Counted from the first letter of the stretch, positions 1 to 9,550 are shown. The stretch: 64,000 bases of DNA from Streptomyces sp. CB01635 (GCF_002803065.1 NZ_NNBL01000004.1:373690-437689), one strand, 5' to 3'. Numbers and translations: made by a program. The notes: generated by a model not told the origin, from the sequence alone.

Positions 1-7
1 TGACGGA

Positions 8-2578
8 CTACGCGTCAGCCCCCTGCGCCCGCAGCGCACGCTCCACGCCCGCCCGCGATTCCGACACCAGGCGGCGCAGGGCCGCGTTCGGTTCGGCTGT
101 GGTGAGCCAGGATTCCGTTGCGTCCAGGGTGGGCTGGGAGATCTGGATCGCCGGGTACAGGCCGATCGCCACCTGCTGGGCCATCTCGTGGGAGCGGGAC
201 TCCCAGACGTCCTTCACCGCGGCGAAGTACTTCTCCGTGTACGGGGCGAGAAGGTCGCGCTGGTCGGTCTGGACGAAGCCGGCGATAACCGCTTCCTGGA
301 CCGCGTTCGGGAGCTTGTCGGACTCGACGACCGACGCCCAGGCCTCCGCCTTCGCCTCGGCGGTGGGGCGCGCCGCGCGGGCCGTCGCCGCGTGGCGCTC
401 GCCCGCCGCGGTCCGGTCCCGCTCGTACTCCGCCGCGATCTCCGGCTCGTCGTAGCGGCCGACCGCAGCGAGCCGCTCCACGAACGCCCACCGCAGCTCC
501 GTGTCGACGGCCAGGCCCTCGATGGTCTGCGTGCCTTCGAGGAGCGCCTCGAGCAGGTCCAGCTGCTCCGGCGTGCGGGCCGTCGCCGCGAACGCGCGGG
601 CCCACGCCAGCTGGTGGTCGCTGCCCGCCTCCGCCGCCCGCAGGTGCGCCAGCGTCGCCTCGGTCCAGCTCGCCAGCGCCCCGTCGCGTCCCACGGGGGC
701 CGCGTACAGGTCGATGGCCAGCTTCACCTGGCGGTGCAGGGACTGCACGACGCCGATGTCGGACTCCTTGCCGATGCCCGAGAGGACCAGCTCCAGGTAG
801 GCGCTGGTGGGCAGTTCGGCGTCGCGCGTCATGTCCCAGGCGGAGGCCCAGCACAGGGCGCGCGGCAGGGACGACTCGAAGTCGCCGAGGTGCTCGGTGA
901 CGAACGCGAGCGACTCCTCGTCCAGGCGGACCTTCGCGTACGACAGGTCGTCGTCGTTGAGGAGGATCACGTCCGGGCGGCGCTTGCCGGCCAGCTGCGG
1001 GACCTGGGTCAGCTCGGTGGCAGTGACGTCCAGCTCGACGCGCTCCACGCGCACCAGCTTGCCGCTGTCGTCGTCGAGGTCGTAGAGGCCGATCGCGATG
1101 CGGTGCGGGCGCAGCGTCGGCTCGCCCTTGGCGCCGGCGGGGAGCGCGGGCGCCTCCTGCTGGATGGCGAAGGACGTGATGACGCCGGTCGCGTCCGTCT
1201 CGATCTGCGGGCGCAGGATGTTGATGCCGGCCGTCTGGAGCCAGGCCTTCGCCCACGCGGTCAGGTCGCGCCCGCTGGTCTCCTCCAGCGCGCCGAGCAG
1301 GTCGGACAGGCGCGTGTTCCCGTACGCGTGGCGCTTGAAGTACGCCTGCACGCCCTGGAAGAACTCGTCCATGCCGACGTACGCGACGAGCTGCTTGAGG
1401 ACGCTGGCGCCCTTGGCGTACGTGATGCCGTCGAAGTTGACGAGGACGTCGTCGAGGTCGCGGATCTCGGCCATGATCGGGTGCGTGGAGGGCAGCTGGT
1501 CCTGCCGGTACGCCCATGTCTTCATGGAGTTGGCGAACGTCGTCCACGAGTGCGGCCAGCGGCTGTCCGGCGAGTACGCCTGGCAGGCGATCGACGTGTA
1601 GGTGGCGAACGACTCGTTCAGCCAGAGGTCGTTCCACCACTCCATCGTCACGAGGTCGCCGAACCACATGTGGGCCAGCTCGTGCAGGATCGTCTCCGCA
1701 CGCACCTCGTACGCCGCGTCCGTCACCTTCGAACGGAACACGTACTGGTCGCGGATGGTGACCGCGCCCGCGTTCTCCATCGCGCCCGCGTTGAACTCCG
1801 GCACGAAGAGCTGGTCGTACTTGGCGAAGGGGTACGCGTAGTCGAACTTCTCCTGGAACCAGTCGAAGCCCTGCCGCGTGACCTCGAAGATCGCGTCCGA
1901 GTCGAGGAACTCGGCGAGCGAGGGCCGGCAGTAGATGCCGAGCGGCACGGACTGCCCGCCCGGGCCCTCGTACGAGGAGTGCACCGAGTGGTACGGGCCG
2001 ACGATCAGAGCCGTGATGTACGTGGAGATGCGCGGCGTCGGCTCGAAGTGCCAGACGTCGTCCTTCGGCTCCGGAGACGGGGAATTGGAGATGACCGTCC
2101 AGCCCGTCGGCGCCTTCACGGTGAACTGGAAGGTGGCCTTGAGGTCCGGCTGCTCGAAGGAGGCGAAGACGCGGCGCGCGTCCGGGACCTCGAACTGCGT
2201 GTACAGATAGGCCTGCTGGTCGACCGGGTCGACGAAGCGGTGCAGACCCTCACCCGTGTTGGTGTACGCGCAGTCGGCGACGACCCGCAGCTCGTTCGGC
2301 CCCGCCTCCAGGTGCTTGAGCTCGATCCGCGAGTCGCGGAACACGGCGGCGACGTCCAGCGAATGCCCGTTCAGGACGACCTCGTGGACCGCCGGGGCGA
2401 CCAGGTCGATGAACGTGTGGGCACCCGCTTCGGCGCTCTCGAACCGCACGCTGGTCACGGACCGGTAGGTGCCGCCCTCCTGCGCTCCCGAGAGGTCAAG
2501 ATCGATCTCGTACGACTCGACATCGAGCAGTTTCGCCCGCTGCTGCGCCTCTTCACGGGTCAGATTGGTGCCAGGCAC
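8..2578 (-). CDS. pepN: Aminopeptidase N (M1 zinc metallopeptidase), first of two paralogues
   Basis: An 856-residue M1-family aminopeptidase that removes N-terminal residues from peptides in the cytoplasm. The exopeptidase motif GAMEN is at residues 265-269 and the zinc motif HELAH at 299-303, followed by the third ligand Glu322 in NESF, the correct 18-residue spacing. The C-terminal half is the helical ERAP1-like domain. There is no signal peptide. The start is GTG at 2578, preceded by AGGAG nine bases upstream, and it gives the N-terminus MPGTNLTREEA, which aligns with the second paralogue (MPGENLSRDEA) at 14684-17266. It is transcribed divergently from the DUF1203 gene across 124 bp. Length is normal for actinobacterial PepN. 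Family assignment is very secure; the peptide preference that separates the two paralogues cannot be read from sequence. Confidence 0.96.
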   Translation of the reverse strand: MPGTNLTREEAQQRAKLLDVESYEIDLDLSGAQEGGTYRSVTSVRFESAEAGAHTFIDLVAPAVHEVVLNGHSLDVAAVFRDSRIELKHLEAGPNELRVVADCAYTNTGEGLHRFVDPVDQQAYLYTQFEVPDARRVFASFEQPDLKATFQFTVKAPTGWTVISNSPSPEPKDDVWHFEPTPRISTYITALIVGPYHSVHSSYEGPGGQSVPLGIYCRPSLAEFLDSDAIFEVTRQGFDWFQEKFDYAYPFAKYDQLFVPEFNAGAMENAGAVTIRDQYVFRSKVTDAAYEVRAETILHELAHMWFGDLVTMEWWNDLWLNESFATYTSIACQAYSPDSRWPHSWTTFANSMKTWAYRQDQLPSTHPIMAEIRDLDDVLVNFDGITYAKGASVLKQLVAYVGMDEFFQGVQAYFKRHAYGNTRLSDLLGALEETSGRDLTAWAKAWLQTAGINILRPQIETDATGVITSFAIQQEAPALPAGAKGEPTLRPHRIAIGLYDLDDDSGKLVRVERVELDVTATELTQVPQLAGKRRPDVILLNDDDLSYAKVRLDEESLAFVTEHLGDFESSLPRALCWASAWDMTRDAELPTSAYLELVLSGIGKESDIGVVQSLHRQVKLAIDLYAAPVGRDGALASWTEATLAHLRAAEAGSDHQLAWARAFAATARTPEQLDLLEALLEGTQTIEGLAVDTELRWAFVERLAAVGRYDEPEIAAEYERDRTAAGERHAATARAARPTAEAKAEAWASVVESDKLPNAVQEAVIAGFVQTDQRDLLAPYTEKYFAAVKDVWESRSHEMAQQVAIGLYPAIQISQPTLDATESWLTTAEPNAALRRLVSESRAGVERALRAQGADA

Positions 2579-2702
2579 GCGGTCATCTCCTAGATCCGGT
2601 CTACGTTTGTGACGTTCCGGTCATCCTTCCACGAGGGAAGCGGAGAGCGCGATGTCCGTTTTCCGCCGGTGAACCCGCGCGCGCGGGACGAGCCTTGCGT
2701 AC

Positions 2703-3218
2703 ATGACCACGTACACGGCACAGCCCATCGCACCGGCCACCCTCAAGGAACTGCGGGACACCGACGACGCGGGCCGCCCCTGCGTCGCGTTCACCGCCAC
2801 CGACGACGCGGCGGTCGGGTCCCCGCTGCGCTGCTGTCTGCGCTCCGTCGAGCCCGGCGAGCGGATCGCGCTCGTCTCGTACGCCCCGCTGCGGCGTTGG
2901 AGCGAGGCCACGGGCGCGCACCCGGGCGCGTACGACGAGCAGGGACCGGTCTTCGTCCACGCCGACGACTGCGAAGGGCCGGCGCCGGACGCCGGCGGCT
3001 ACCCCTTCGACCGGCCCGGCGCCCTGCGCACCGTGCGCCGCTACAACGCCGAGGGGCACATCGTCGGCGGGCGCCTCCTGGAGATCCCGCAGGACGCGAC
3101 GGCCGGCTTCGACGCGGCGTTCGCCGAGGCGTTCGGCGACCCGCACGTGGCGCTCGTCCACGTGCGGGCCCTGGAGTACGGCTGCTTCCAGTTCGAGGTG
3201 CGCAGGCCGCAGTCGTAG
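2703..3218 (+). CDS. DUF1203 domain-containing protein
   Basis: A 171-residue protein that I recognise as DUF1203 by its overall pattern: an N-terminal Pro-rich strand, a central segment CCLRSVEPGERIALVSYAP, an HADDCEGP motif, and a C-terminal FEVRRPQ. It has no signal peptide or membrane segment and is presumably cytosolic. Function is unknown. The ATG at 2703 has no strong Shine-Dalgarno sequence. It stands alone between pepN (divergent) and asd (convergent, 47 bp away). It contains two adjacent Cys (CC) and a further Cys near the C-terminus, but nothing visible establishes metal or redox chemistry. Confidence 0.8.
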   Translation: MTTYTAQPIAPATLKELRDTDDAGRPCVAFTATDDAAVGSPLRCCLRSVEPGERIALVSYAPLRRWSEATGAHPGAYDEQGPVFVHADDCEGPAPDAGGYPFDRPGALRTVRRYNAEGHIVGGRLLEIPQDATAGFDAAFAEAFGDPHVALVHVRALEYGCFQFEVRRPQS

Positions 3219-3265
3219 AACGGCCGCGGGTCCGGAAGGTGCGGGCGTCCGGAAGGGGGCGGCCG

Positions 3266-4282
3266 TCAGCCCTTGAGCTCGGCCGCCACCAGCTCCGCGA
3301 TCTGCACCGCGTTCAGCGCGGCGCCCTTGCGGAGGTTGTCGTTCGAGACGAACAGCGACAGACCGTTCTCCACGGTCTCGTCACCGCGGATGCGGCCCAC
3401 GTACGAGGCGTCCTGGCCCGCGGCCTGGAGCGGCGTCGGGATGTCGGAGAGCTCGACGCCGGGGGCGCCGGACAGGAGCTCCGTGGCGCGCTCGACGGAG
3501 AGCGGACGGGCGAAGCGGGCGTTGATCTGCAGCGAGTGCCCGGAGAAGACCGGGACGCGCACGCAGGTGCCGGAGACCTTGAGGCCCGGGATCTCGAGGA
3601 TCTTGCGGGACTCGTTGCGGAGCTTCTGCTCCTCGTCCGTCTCGTTCAGGCCGTCGTCGACGATGGCACCGGCCAGCGGCAGCACGTTGAACGCGATGGG
3701 GCGCTTGTAGACCTGGGGCTCGGGGAACTCCACCGCGGAGCCGTCGTGCGTGAGCTTGTCCGCCTCGGCGACGACCTTCTGCGCCTGGCCGTGCAGCTCG
3801 GCGACGCCCGCGAGACCGGAGCCGGAGACCGCCTGGTAGGTGGCGACGACCAGCGCTTCGAGGCCGGCCTCCTCGTGCAGCGGACGCAGGACCGGCATCG
3901 CGGCCATCGTCGTGCAGTTCGGGTTGGCGATGATGCCCTTGGGGCGGTTCGCGATCGCGTGCGGGTTGACCTCGGAGACGACCAGGGGGACCTCGGGGTC
4001 CTTGCGCCAGGCCGACGAGTTGTCGATCACGACCGCGCCCTGCGCGGCGACCTTCTCGGCGAGCGCCTTGGAGGTGCTGCCACCCGCGGAGAAGATGACG
4101 ATGTCGAGGCCCGTGTAGTCGGCCGTCGAGGCGTCCTCCACCGTCACACCGTCGATGACCGTCCCGGCCGAGCGGGCCGAGGCGAACAGGCGCAGCTCGT
4201 CGACCGGGAAGTCCCGCTCGACGAGGATCTTGCGCACGACCGTGCCGACCTGACCGGTGGCTCCGACGATTCCGACCTTCAC
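3266..4282 (-). CDS. asd: Aspartate-semialdehyde dehydrogenase
   Basis: A 338-residue enzyme that reduces aspartyl-phosphate to aspartate semialdehyde with NADPH, the branch point to lysine/diaminopimelate, threonine and methionine. The Rossmann glycine motif GATGQVG is at residues 7-13, and the catalytic Cys123 lies in ANPNCTT. A downstream YQAVSGSG loop and a GHS motif (substrate-binding His) are present. The open frame extends 56 codons further upstream, but GTG 4282 is chosen because GGAGGA sits nine bases before it and the product then starts directly at the Rossmann strand (VKVGIVGATG). No aspartokinase gene is adjacent here. It converges on the DUF1203 gene and diverges from the sigma-factor gene. 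Confidence 0.95.
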   Translation of the reverse strand: MKVGIVGATGQVGTVVRKILVERDFPVDELRLFASARSAGTVIDGVTVEDASTADYTGLDIVIFSAGGSTSKALAEKVAAQGAVVIDNSSAWRKDPEVPLVVSEVNPHAIANRPKGIIANPNCTTMAAMPVLRPLHEEAGLEALVVATYQAVSGSGLAGVAELHGQAQKVVAEADKLTHDGSAVEFPEPQVYKRPIAFNVLPLAGAIVDDGLNETDEEQKLRNESRKILEIPGLKVSGTCVRVPVFSGHSLQINARFARPLSVERATELLSGAPGVELSDIPTPLQAAGQDASYVGRIRGDETVENGLSLFVSNDNLRKGAALNAVQIAELVAAELKG

Positions 4283-4472
4283 AGGGTTTTCCTCCGTATG
4301 TACACGAACAGAACAGCGGGGGTGCCGCTCCATGATGCGTCTGTCCCCGGCCGCCTTGTCCAATCCATTGTGCGAGGTGCGGGACGCCACATTCATCCCT
4401 GTCTCACGGTGCGAACGTTTCCGGCTGCCCCGGCGTCCTAGGGGAAACACGGGAGAGCCAGGGGGAGGGGCA

Positions 4473-4994
4473 TTGCTGCGCAGAAGAACGCGCCGCGCGG
4501 AGGCGGCCGATCCGCTGGATGCCGCGCAGGAGGACCGGGTGCGGGCCGTCCTGTCGCTGGGCGGGGTACCGCACGGCGACCTTCAGGACGGCGTGCAGCA
4601 GGTGCGCCTGCGGCTGCTGGAACGGGCCGCGCGGGGTGACGAGGCGCCGCGCGACGTGTCGGCGTGGGCCGCCGTCGTCGCCTCGAACCTCGCGATGGAC
4701 TGGCACCGGGCCCGCCGCCGCCAGGAACGGCTCGGCGAGCGCCTCGCCTCCCTGCGCCAGGAGCAGCGAGCGGAGGACGGCGCCGAGTCGCGGGTCCTCT
4801 CGCTGGCCGTGGCGCAGGGACTGGACGAGCTCCCGGACACCCAGCGCCAGGTCGTCGTCCTGCGGTTCTACGCGGATCTCCCGGTGCGGGCGATAGCCGA
4901 GGAGCTGGGCATACCGGAGGGCACGGTCAAGAGCAGGCTGCACACGGCGGTACGGATGCTGCGGGCGCGGCTGCGCGAAGGGGAGGTGGTGTGA
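4473..4994 (+). CDS. Sigma-70 family (ECF-type) RNA polymerase sigma factor
   Basis: A 173-residue sigma factor. Region 2 appears as AWAAVVASNLAMDWHRARRR (about residues 65-84), and region 4 as the helix-turn-helix LPVRAIAEELGIPEGTVKSR near the C-terminus. The size, and the absence of regions 1 and 3, fit the ECF group. The start is TTG 4473, placed just after a strong GGGGGAGGGG ribosome site; longer starts would lack one. The stop codon (4992-4994) is one base before the ATG of the next gene, so the two are translationally coupled. That neighbour is a single-pass membrane protein, a common arrangement for a sigma factor and its membrane regulator. Target promoters and inducing signal are unknown. 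Confidence 0.88.
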   Translation: MLRRRTRRAEAADPLDAAQEDRVRAVLSLGGVPHGDLQDGVQQVRLRLLERAARGDEAPRDVSAWAAVVASNLAMDWHRARRRQERLGERLASLRQEQRAEDGAESRVLSLAVAQGLDELPDTQRQVVVLRFYADLPVRAIAEELGIPEGTVKSRLHTAVRMLRARLREGEVV

Positions 4995-4995
4995 C

Positions 4996-5850
4996 ATGGA
5001 GCACGAGGACCGCGCGCTGATGCTGGCGCTCACGGGGGAGCCGCTGCCCCAGGAGGACGCGGCCGACCCCGCGGTGGTGGCCGCGCACGCGGCGGCGGAG
5101 GCCGACGTCGCGCTGCTCGCGGAGCAGGTGCGGGGGATCGGGGACGCGCTCGCCGCGCGGGCGAAGCCGAGGCCGGAGCCGGCACCGGCACCGGCACCCC
5201 CACCGGCACCGGAGCTTGTGCCGACTCCCGAGCCTGCGCCGGCTCCCGGGCCCGGGCCGGCTCCCGAGTCCGCGCCGGTGAAGCCGCTCGCGCCCGTGAC
5301 CGTGTTTCCGATGCGGCCGGGTCTCCGGCCCCTGGTCGTCGCGGTCAAGACGCTCGCCGCGGTGTGCGCCGTGGGGATGCTGGGCGGGCTCGCGTGGCTC
5401 GCGATCGACGGAGGCGCCGGGGTGAGCGAATCCGCGAGCGACAAGTCCGCGGGCGACGCCAAGGCCGGCGCCAAGGGAAAGAGCGGCGAGGAGGGCGGGG
5501 ACGTCACCCCGGAGGGCTTCGTGGCGTGCTCGCGGCTCATCGTCGAGGGCACCGTCGTCCGCGTCGAGCCCGTGCACGGCGCGGAACGCGACACGATCAC
5601 GCTGACCGTGACTCGCTACTACAAGCCTGCCAAGGGGCCGGAGAAGGTCACCTTCCGGATGGATCACGACGTCGACCCGCGCCTGAAGCCGGGCGACCGC
5701 ACGCTGATCAGCATTCCCAAGGGCGAGCAGTACCCGGACAACTGGGCCACGAAGGCCAAGGACCGCGCGTCCCTGCGCGACATGGTCGTCAACGCGCTGC
5801 CCGGCTCCCGCTCCCTGAAGTGCTCGAAGGCCCCCGGCCCGGGCGTGTGA
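4996..5850 (+). CDS. Proline-rich single-pass membrane protein coupled to the sigma factor (candidate anti-sigma)
   Basis: A 284-residue protein with four parts. There is a short Ala/Glu-rich, presumably cytoplasmic N-terminus (1-55). A Pro-Ala-Glu low-complexity linker follows (about 57-100), then one hydrophobic segment (about 112-137, ending LAWLAIDGG). The C-terminal region (about 170-284) is presumably extracytoplasmic and holds Cys178 and a second Cys near the end. The gene starts one base after the sigma-factor stop. I see no HxxxCxxC zinc anti-sigma motif, so calling it an anti-sigma factor is inference from position and topology only. It ends before a hairpin terminator and converges on the subtilase gene. 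Confidence 0.75.
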   Translation: MEHEDRALMLALTGEPLPQEDAADPAVVAAHAAAEADVALLAEQVRGIGDALAARAKPRPEPAPAPAPPPAPELVPTPEPAPAPGPGPAPESAPVKPLAPVTVFPMRPGLRPLVVAVKTLAAVCAVGMLGGLAWLAIDGGAGVSESASDKSAGDAKAGAKGKSGEEGGDVTPEGFVACSRLIVEGTVVRVEPVHGAERDTITLTVTRYYKPAKGPEKVTFRMDHDVDPRLKPGDRTLISIPKGEQYPDNWATKAKDRASLRDMVVNALPGSRSLKCSKAPGPGV

Positions 5851-5901
5851 CAGCTCGTACGAACGGGAGGGCGAAGGGAAGGACGGGAAGGGAACGGCAA
5901 A

Positions 5902-5929
5902 GGGCGGGCGCCCCTCAGGACGCCCGCCC
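5902..5929. terminator. Bidirectional hairpin between convergent genes
   Basis: A perfect 9-bp stem, GGGCGGGCG at 5902-5910 paired with CGCCCGCCC at 5921-5929, with a 10-nt loop and no U-run. It lies between the sigma/membrane-protein pair and the subtilase gene, which end facing each other. Confidence 0.7.
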
Positions 5930-5959
5930 CCGCCGTTACCGGACTACCGGCTCACACCG

Positions 5960-8900
5960 TTACGGCGTGACCTTCTCGATCTTCACGCTGCCGAGCCCGG
6001 CGACCGTGCCGCGCCCGTTCAGGAGCTGCACCTCGCCGAAGAACTCGCGGCCCTCCGGCGCGGCCGCCGCGGCGACGACCTCGGCGGTGACCTGGGTCGT
6101 GTCGCCGTTGCCGAGCTTCACGGACTTCGCCTCGTCGACCTTGACCTGGCCGAGCGTCGGGGAGAAGAACACGTCGCGGTAGTCGTAGTCCGTCGAACCG
6201 GACGGGACCGAGTAGCCCACGACCTCGACGGTGTACGTGCCGGCGGCCGGCTTGCTGATGCTGACGGCCTCCTCGGAGTCGCCGTCGGCGGACTGCCCGA
6301 CCTGGTTGCCGTCCTGGTCGTAGACCGTCAGGTCCAGGTCGGCGGCGTTGTCGGAGACGCCGCCGATGGCGACGTCCAGACGCTCGGCGCCCTCGGGCAC
6401 GACGACCGTGCTGGTCTGCGTGTCACCCTCCTTGATGGCCGGGCGCGCGGTCTTCGACGAGCCGAGCGGACCGCCCTTCAGCTTGCCGTCGAGCGCGGCG
6501 AACTTGTTCGTCACCTTCCAGGAGACGGCGGCCGGGGTGCCGACCTTGGCCTCGGGGACGGTCTGCACGGCCGGGTCGAAGGCCGCGCCGAGCACGGCGA
6601 CGTCCAGCTTGTACGGGTTGTCGAGCTGCGGCGACGTACGGCGCGCCTCGACCTCGATCTCCCAGACGCCGGCCTGCGGGTCCGCGTACGAACGCAGGTC
6701 GGGGCGGCAGACGTTGTCCGGGTTGTAGTTCGGGTAGCAGCTCGGGGTCGACGTGTCGTCGACCGGGACGCCGTACGGGTGGATCGAGATGAAGCGGGTC
6801 TGGCTCTTGTCCTTCAGACCACCCATCGCGACCTCGAGGGACTTCGCGCCCTCGGGGACCGTCAGGAAGTACGACTTCGTGCTGTTGCGCTGCACGGAGC
6901 CGGAGTCCGAGAACGTGTAGGACGGCTTCGCGAGCGGCGTCGCGACGACGACGGTCGCCATGACCTGCTGGTCGACGCCCTCGGTGCGCGGGTCGTCCAC
7001 CTCAAGGATGGCGCTGCGCAGACCGGCGCTCTTCGGCGCGGCCTGCACCTTGACGGTGACCGGCTTGTTCAGCGGCAGCGAGACGGTGTCGTCGCCGAGG
7101 ATGCGGAACGTGGAGCCCGAGTTGTTCTTGAGGGACAGCTCGTGGCGGACCGCGCGGTCAGAGCCCGACGTGCGCGTGACGGTGACGTCGTAGGTCTTCT
7201 TCTGGCCGGCCTTGAGGCCGCCCTCGCGGTCGTAGATGCCGGTGCCGAAGCCCGGGTCCAGGAGCGCGTAGTCGATCGCGGTGTCGACCGGGGCCTTCAC
7301 CGTGTAGGTGTGGGCGCCCGCGCCGCGCTTGATGGACTTCCACGCGTCGACGATGTCGATGAGGCCGGAGCCCTCGGCGTACGCCTGCTCGCCGCTGATG
7401 TGCTTCGCGGTCGAGGTGAGCGCCGTGCGCAGCTTCGCCGGGGTGAGCGCGATGTGCTTCTGCTTGGCGGCGGAGAGCAGCAGGGCCGAGGCGCCCGCGG
7501 CCTGCGGGGAGGCCATCGAGGTGCCCTGGAGCATCGAGTAGCCGGCCGGCAGGCTGTAGCCCGCCTCGGCGACCGGGGAGCCCGGCAGCCAGGTCTGCGT
7601 CGTGTTGATCGCGGCGCCGGGCGCGGTGATGGTCGGCGTGAAGCCGCCGTCCTCACGCGGGCCGCGCGACGAGAACGGCATCATGGCGTAGGACTTCGTC
7701 ACGCCCGAGCCGTAGTTGGACGCCCAGGTCTCCTTGGAGATGGAGGCGCCGACGGAGATGACCTTGTCGGCGAGGCCGGGGTCGCCGATGGTGTTGGCGC
7801 CGGGGCCGGAGTTGCCCGCCGAGATCACGAGCTGGACGCCGTAGTCGTCGATGAGGCGCTTGTAGAGCAAGGAGCGCGCGTTGTTGCCGTCGTTGAGGGC
7901 GGGCAGGCCGCCGATCGACATGTTGACGATGTCGACGCCGCGCTTGGTGACGAGGTCGACCATGCCCTCGGTGAGCGCGACGTTGGTGCAGCCGCCGGAC
8001 CAGGTGCAGGCGCGCGAGGAGACGATCTTCGCGCCGGGCGCGGCACCGCTCATCTTCCCGCCGAACAGGCCGTTGGCGGAGGTGATGCCCGCGACGTGCG
8101 TGCCGTGCTCGGACTCGATGACGCCGATGTTGACGAAGTCGGCCTTCTTGCCGGTCCAGTCGCCGCCCAGCGGGTCCATCGGGACGTCCTTGCGGATCTC
8201 CACGACGAACGGGATCCGCTCGACGACGTCGGTCGCCGGGTTGTCCTTGCCGAAGTACCCGATCTGGTAGCCGTCCTTGTACGGCTTCATCGGGGTGTCG
8301 TCGGTGAAGTCGGCGTTGTCGTTCAGGTCGACGGTGACCGTGCCGGCCTTGGCGTCGTAGAGGACGGCCCAGGAGTCGGTGGTGTCGCCGTCGCGGTTCA
8401 GGTCGCCCTTGGCGTCGCCGCCGGTGGTGGCGGACTCCTTGAACGTCGAGACCTGGTACGAGCCGGCCGCGGCCTTGAAGGTCCGGCCGCCGAACGTGAA
8501 CGTCGGCCCGGACACGTTCGTGACCATCGCGCGCCAGGTGGCGTCGCCGTCGACGAGCGGGTCGGTCGAGGTGACCCAGTCGACGATCTTGCGCTCGCCG
8601 GTGGTGGTCTTCTGGAGCGCCGGGTGGCCGAGGTCCACACCGGAGTCGAGGATGCCGATCGTGACGCCGCGGCCGTCGGCCTTCGGGTTGTCCTTCACGA
8701 AGTCGACGGCGCCCGTCTCGAAGGACGGGTTGTACGGGTTCTTCGACGGGGTGTTCTTGCCGGGCGCGGCGTAGGAGCCTTCGGCGCCCTTCGAGCCCTT
8801 GGCGGTGTCGCCGGCCGGGGTCGGGTCGTCGAGCTCGATCTCGTGGCGCAGGTCGATGCCCTGCACGGAGGAGAGCTTCTCGGCCGCCTTGATCGCGGCG

Positions 8901-9280
8901 TCCGCCTTGGCGGTCGGCACGGTGGCACGGACGTAGCCGAGCTTGTCGTAGGTCCGGCCGACCGAGCCGCCCTTGACGGCGTCGAGCTGGTGCGCGACCT
9001 GCTCGGTCGCGCCGGGCGCGGTCGCGACCATCATGGTCACGTTCTTGTCGCCGGCCGCCTCGGCCTGGTCGAGGAGCTGTGCGTCGGACGAACCGAGCTT
9101 GTCACCGGCCGACTTGACGGGTGCGTCGGTCGACGGAGTGGTGTCCGCGTCCGCGGAGTAGGCCAGGGGTATCGGCCCGGCGGCGGTGAGCGCTGCGACG
9201 AGGCCGGCGGCGGCCGCGAGCCGGGCCGCCCGTCTCGCTCCGGATATCGGTGCGCGCTGGGGATCGAGGGTCATCAGCAT
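5960..9280 (-). CDS. Large secreted S8 (subtilisin-like) serine peptidase
   Basis: A 1106-residue subtilase with an Arg-rich N-terminus and a hydrophobic signal segment (about 14-42). It has an inhibitor-like prodomain and the catalytic triad in order: Asp in ILDSGVDLGHP, His in EHGTHVAGI, Ser in GTSMASP. About 150 residues are inserted between the Asp and His motifs, reminiscent of tripeptidyl-peptidase II-like subtilases. The C-terminal third looks like beta-rich pre-peptidase/P-type domains. It is predicted to be an extracellular protease. The start could be ATG 9280 or ATG 9274; an AGGGA sequence fits the second slightly better. The promoter region toward the NUDIX gene carries an inverted TACGTAAAG repeat. 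Confidence 0.92.
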   Translation of the reverse strand: MLMTLDPQRAPISGARRAARLAAAAGLVAALTAAGPIPLAYSADADTTPSTDAPVKSAGDKLGSSDAQLLDQAEAAGDKNVTMMVATAPGATEQVAHQLDAVKGGSVGRTYDKLGYVRATVPTAKADAAIKAAEKLSSVQGIDLRHEIELDDPTPAGDTAKGSKGAEGSYAAPGKNTPSKNPYNPSFETGAVDFVKDNPKADGRGVTIGILDSGVDLGHPALQKTTTGERKIVDWVTSTDPLVDGDATWRAMVTNVSGPTFTFGGRTFKAAAGSYQVSTFKESATTGGDAKGDLNRDGDTTDSWAVLYDAKAGTVTVDLNDNADFTDDTPMKPYKDGYQIGYFGKDNPATDVVERIPFVVEIRKDVPMDPLGGDWTGKKADFVNIGVIESEHGTHVAGITSANGLFGGKMSGAAPGAKIVSSRACTWSGGCTNVALTEGMVDLVTKRGVDIVNMSIGGLPALNDGNNARSLLYKRLIDDYGVQLVISAGNSGPGANTIGDPGLADKVISVGASISKETWASNYGSGVTKSYAMMPFSSRGPREDGGFTPTITAPGAAINTTQTWLPGSPVAEAGYSLPAGYSMLQGTSMASPQAAGASALLLSAAKQKHIALTPAKLRTALTSTAKHISGEQAYAEGSGLIDIVDAWKSIKRGAGAHTYTVKAPVDTAIDYALLDPGFGTGIYDREGGLKAGQKKTYDVTVTRTSGSDRAVRHELSLKNNSGSTFRILGDDTVSLPLNKPVTVKVQAAPKSAGLRSAILEVDDPRTEGVDQQVMATVVVATPLAKPSYTFSDSGSVQRNSTKSYFLTVPEGAKSLEVAMGGLKDKSQTRFISIHPYGVPVDDTSTPSCYPNYNPDNVCRPDLRSYADPQAGVWEIEVEARRTSPQLDNPYKLDVAVLGAAFDPAVQTVPEAKVGTPAAVSWKVTNKFAALDGKLKGGPLGSSKTARPAIKEGDTQTSTVVVPEGAERLDVAIGGVSDNAADLDLTVYDQDGNQVGQSADGDSEEAVSISKPAAGTYTVEVVGYSVPSGSTDYDYRDVFFSPTLGQVKVDEAKSVKLGNGDTTQVTAEVVAAAAAPEGREFFGEVQLLNGRGTVAGLGSVKIEKVTP

Positions 9281-9285
9281 CCCTG

Positions 9286-9344
9286 TACGTAAAGGTCGGA
9301 AAGGGTCCGGAATTCGGTGCCGGATGACCGGTCAGCTTTACGTA
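9286..9344 (-). promoter_or_regulatory. Inverted TACGTAAAG repeat upstream of the subtilase
   Basis: TACGTAAAG at 9286-9294 and its exact reverse complement CTTTACGTA at 9336-9344 flank 41 bp immediately upstream of the subtilase start. Each half is itself centred on the palindromic TACGTA. It could be a paired operator site; no regulator is identified. The rest of the 270-bp gap to the NUDIX gene shows no gene. Confidence 0.35.
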
Positions 9345-9550
9345 AGTGGCGCCTGTTTGGGGAGAGTTGCCCGTGACGTGATCAGGTCATGGCGTACTTC
9401 CGCCATACGTCATCGCGGACAAAGCGGGGCGTTCAGGGAATCGCGCACGGCGGGGTGTGGCGCACACGCCCCGTGAGGAGAGCCGCCCGCCGCGTCATCG
9501 ACCCGCACGTTCACCACCCCGACCCGCCGTGGACCGCATAACGTCACCGT

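Noticed and set aside
188..2593. An 801-codon plus-strand open frame across the first pepN, and similar long frames such as 14669-17347 (plus).
   Set aside because: They are antisense shadows of real genes caused by very high third-position GC; their translations are Arg/Pro/Gly-rich with no motif.
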